Source of the DNA: Welwitschia mirabilis
Taxonomy: Eukaryota > Gnetophyta > Gnetopsida > Welwitschiales
Assembly: GCA_051453625.1 (NCBI GenBank)
Contig: JBOZIK010000001.1
Span: forward strand, 260,196,686-260,218,915
Direction: 5' to 3'
Length of the DNA: 22,230 bases
Shown: one piece after another, positions 21,130-22,230 of the stretch
Position numbering within the stretch: the stretch's first letter is position 1
Layout: each line of letters starts with the position of its first letter
Translations under genes and position numbers: made by a program
Notes under the pieces: model-generated
Database searches by the model: none
The model's input: the letters and a program-made list of their open reading frames with translations, nothing else
Told to the model about the DNA's origin: nothing

Positions 21130-21521
21130 TGTTAGAAAATGTAGTAGAGCAAAAGCAAAATGCAAATATTAATACACCATATTTACATGAAAAAACCCCA
21201 ATGTGGGGAAAAACCACAAAAGCAATGCAAAGCTCTCTATTAGAATGAAGAAAAAGGGCGAGGACGCAATCCGTCCTTAATAGCCAATTTGAGAACTCTT
21301 GACTCCTATACCTTATGATATTCCATGTGTTTAGTCTTCTTATATAGATTCTCTTTTAGGGTAGAAACCCTAACCCTAACTTCTAGAACTTTATAGATGA
21401 TCCCATTTAACTTCCCTTTTTCTTTTTAATATTACAACAAGAAAAGGAACTATATAAAAATATATAAAGTCATACTATAAAGGAATAAATAACATTAAGA
21501 GATTTGGCTTCACTTCCAATA
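21130..21521 (-). repeat. 3' LTR of copia B
   Basis: A 392-base LTR. On the plus strand it runs from TGTTAGAAAATG at 21130 to CACTTCCAATA at 21521; the expected terminal CA has become TA, so the minus strand starts TATTGGAAGTG. A polypurine tract adjoins the right end. Inside are a CCCCA-atg-TGGGG hairpin flanked by A runs (21191-21213), a form often seen in copia LTRs, and a telomere-like box AAACCCTAACCCTAAC at 21365-21380. The sequence on its left resumes copia A RT, so this LTR marks an insertion point. Confidence 0.75.
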
Positions 21522-21533
21522 ATTCTTCCCTTT
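21522..21533 (-). promoter_or_regulatory. Polypurine tract of copia B
   Basis: The minus strand reads AAAGGGAAGAAT just before the LTR start TATTGGAAGTG and just after the RNase H region, as expected for a copia plus-strand primer. Confidence 0.65.
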
Positions 21534-22230
21534 GAAGACAAATCTAGCAAGCCTCCAAGGAAATAGTAGAAATGCATTGCTTCAAATGCCCTTTGATCAT
21601 GTCACTGTAACCCCAAGATTTTCTTTGTAAAAGTTACTCTTATTCATTGCCACTACCTTTATGAGTGCATCAGTAACATTTACCTTAATATTAATTTTCT
21701 ATACATCCACTAGCTTGTTTTCAATAATTTCTTTTACAAAATAAAATTGGATGTTAATGTGTTTTGTCCTTATATGAAATGCTAAATTCTTTACCAAGTG
21801 TATGGTGCTTTAACTATTGCAAAACACATAATGCTTCTTCTGTTTGAATCTAAGGCAACCAAGAAACTTGCACAACCAAATAATTTCTTTACAATCTTCT
21901 ATGAGAGCCACATATTCTGCCTCTATGGTGGATAAAGTTGCTATTAGTTGAAGATGTGACAACCAACTAATTACTTCTCCACTAAAAGTAAAAGCATAAA
22001 TTGTAGTGGAATGTCTGATATCTAAATCTGCTGCAAAATTAGCATCTACAAAGCTTTATAGGCTTAAAACTTAATTGCCAAAACATAGACAATGCATTTG
22101 TGTACCCTTCCAATATCTAAAAATCCATTTTATAGTAAGACAATGATTCCAATCATAATTACTCATGTATCTACTAACTACTCCAACTGCATAAGCAATA
22201 TCAGGACGAGTACATATCATAGCATACATG
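21534..22230 (-). pseudogene. Ty1/copia B RT end and RNase H, decayed, runs off the edge
   Basis: The minus-strand frame opens at the window edge with MYAMICTRPDIAYAVGVVSR, then IKWIFRYWKGT and LCFGN before a stop. RNase H follows: FVDANFAADLD, RHSTTIYAFTFSGEVISWLS, LSTIEAEYVALIEDCKEIIW (near 21890-21930), FCNS-stop-STIHLVKN (21810-21824 and on), RTKHINIQFYFVKEIIENKL and VNVTDALIKVV, ending before the polypurine tract. The family has CDSQSA where this reads CNS-stop-S, so a catalytic Asp is Asn and a Gln codon is a stop. There are at least three stops in all. It belongs to a different copia family from copia A (CTRPDIAYAVGVVSRYMS type against RPDIMYSISL type). Integrase and the catalytic RT core lie outside the window. 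Confidence 0.88.

Noticed and set aside
1-22230. CRISPR array, tRNA or rRNA gene, bacterial operon, riboswitch
   Set aside because: No regular spaced repeats, no complete cloverleaf or rRNA stretch, no ribosome-binding sites before frames; all recognisable parts are plant retroelements.

Overview
The window looks like transposon-rich nuclear DNA of a land plant, most likely a flowering plant. It is very AT-rich and poor in CG (three CG dinucleotides in the first 700 bases by my reading). It holds plant-type Ty3/gypsy, Ty1/copia and L1-type LINE remnants, and two assembly gaps (100 N at 711-810, 893 N at 6108-7000). I find no intact protein-coding gene, no rRNA or tRNA gene, no CRISPR array and nothing bacterial. 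The species cannot be named from the sequence.

Layout. (1) 1-4.6 kb: a decayed Ty3/gypsy element on the minus strand. In element order it has an LTR (inner end at 3571), a primer-binding site resembling tRNA-Asp, a leader with small hairpins, gag, and a retropepsin that runs into the 100-N gap. A second, diverged gag copy lies beyond the gap. (2) 4.6-12.2 kb: mostly unassignable AT-rich DNA around the large gap. A few short coding-like islands flanked by splice-like sequence are the only hint of a low-copy gene. (3) 12.27-12.57 kb: a GC-richer island bounded by a perfect 14-bp inverted repeat, then a hairpin. (4) 12.9-16.8 kb: a 5'-truncated LINE on the plus strand with endonuclease, reverse transcriptase and thumb remnants full of stops. 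(5) 17.33-17.64 kb: a degenerate array of TTTGACT-like units. (6) 17.7-19.6 kb: no recognised gene, with a pyrimidine-rich stretch. (7) 19.62-19.84 kb: an unidentified open frame on the minus strand. (8) 19.87-22.23 kb: two nested Ty1/copia elements, both on the minus strand. Copia A (LTR, polypurine tract, RNase H, part of RT) is split within its RT by the 3' LTR of copia B, whose RNase H/RT region runs off the right edge.

The recognisable parts are pieces of mobile elements rather than a working gene set. Their order records at least one nested insertion. Many stops and lost catalytic residues are C-to-T or G-to-A changes, as expected for old methylated repeats. I found no convincing undescribed system. 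The best leads are the inverted-repeat island at 12.3 kb, the hairpin units in the gypsy leader, the TTGAC array, and the unidentified frames near 9.3-10.8 kb and 19.7 kb.
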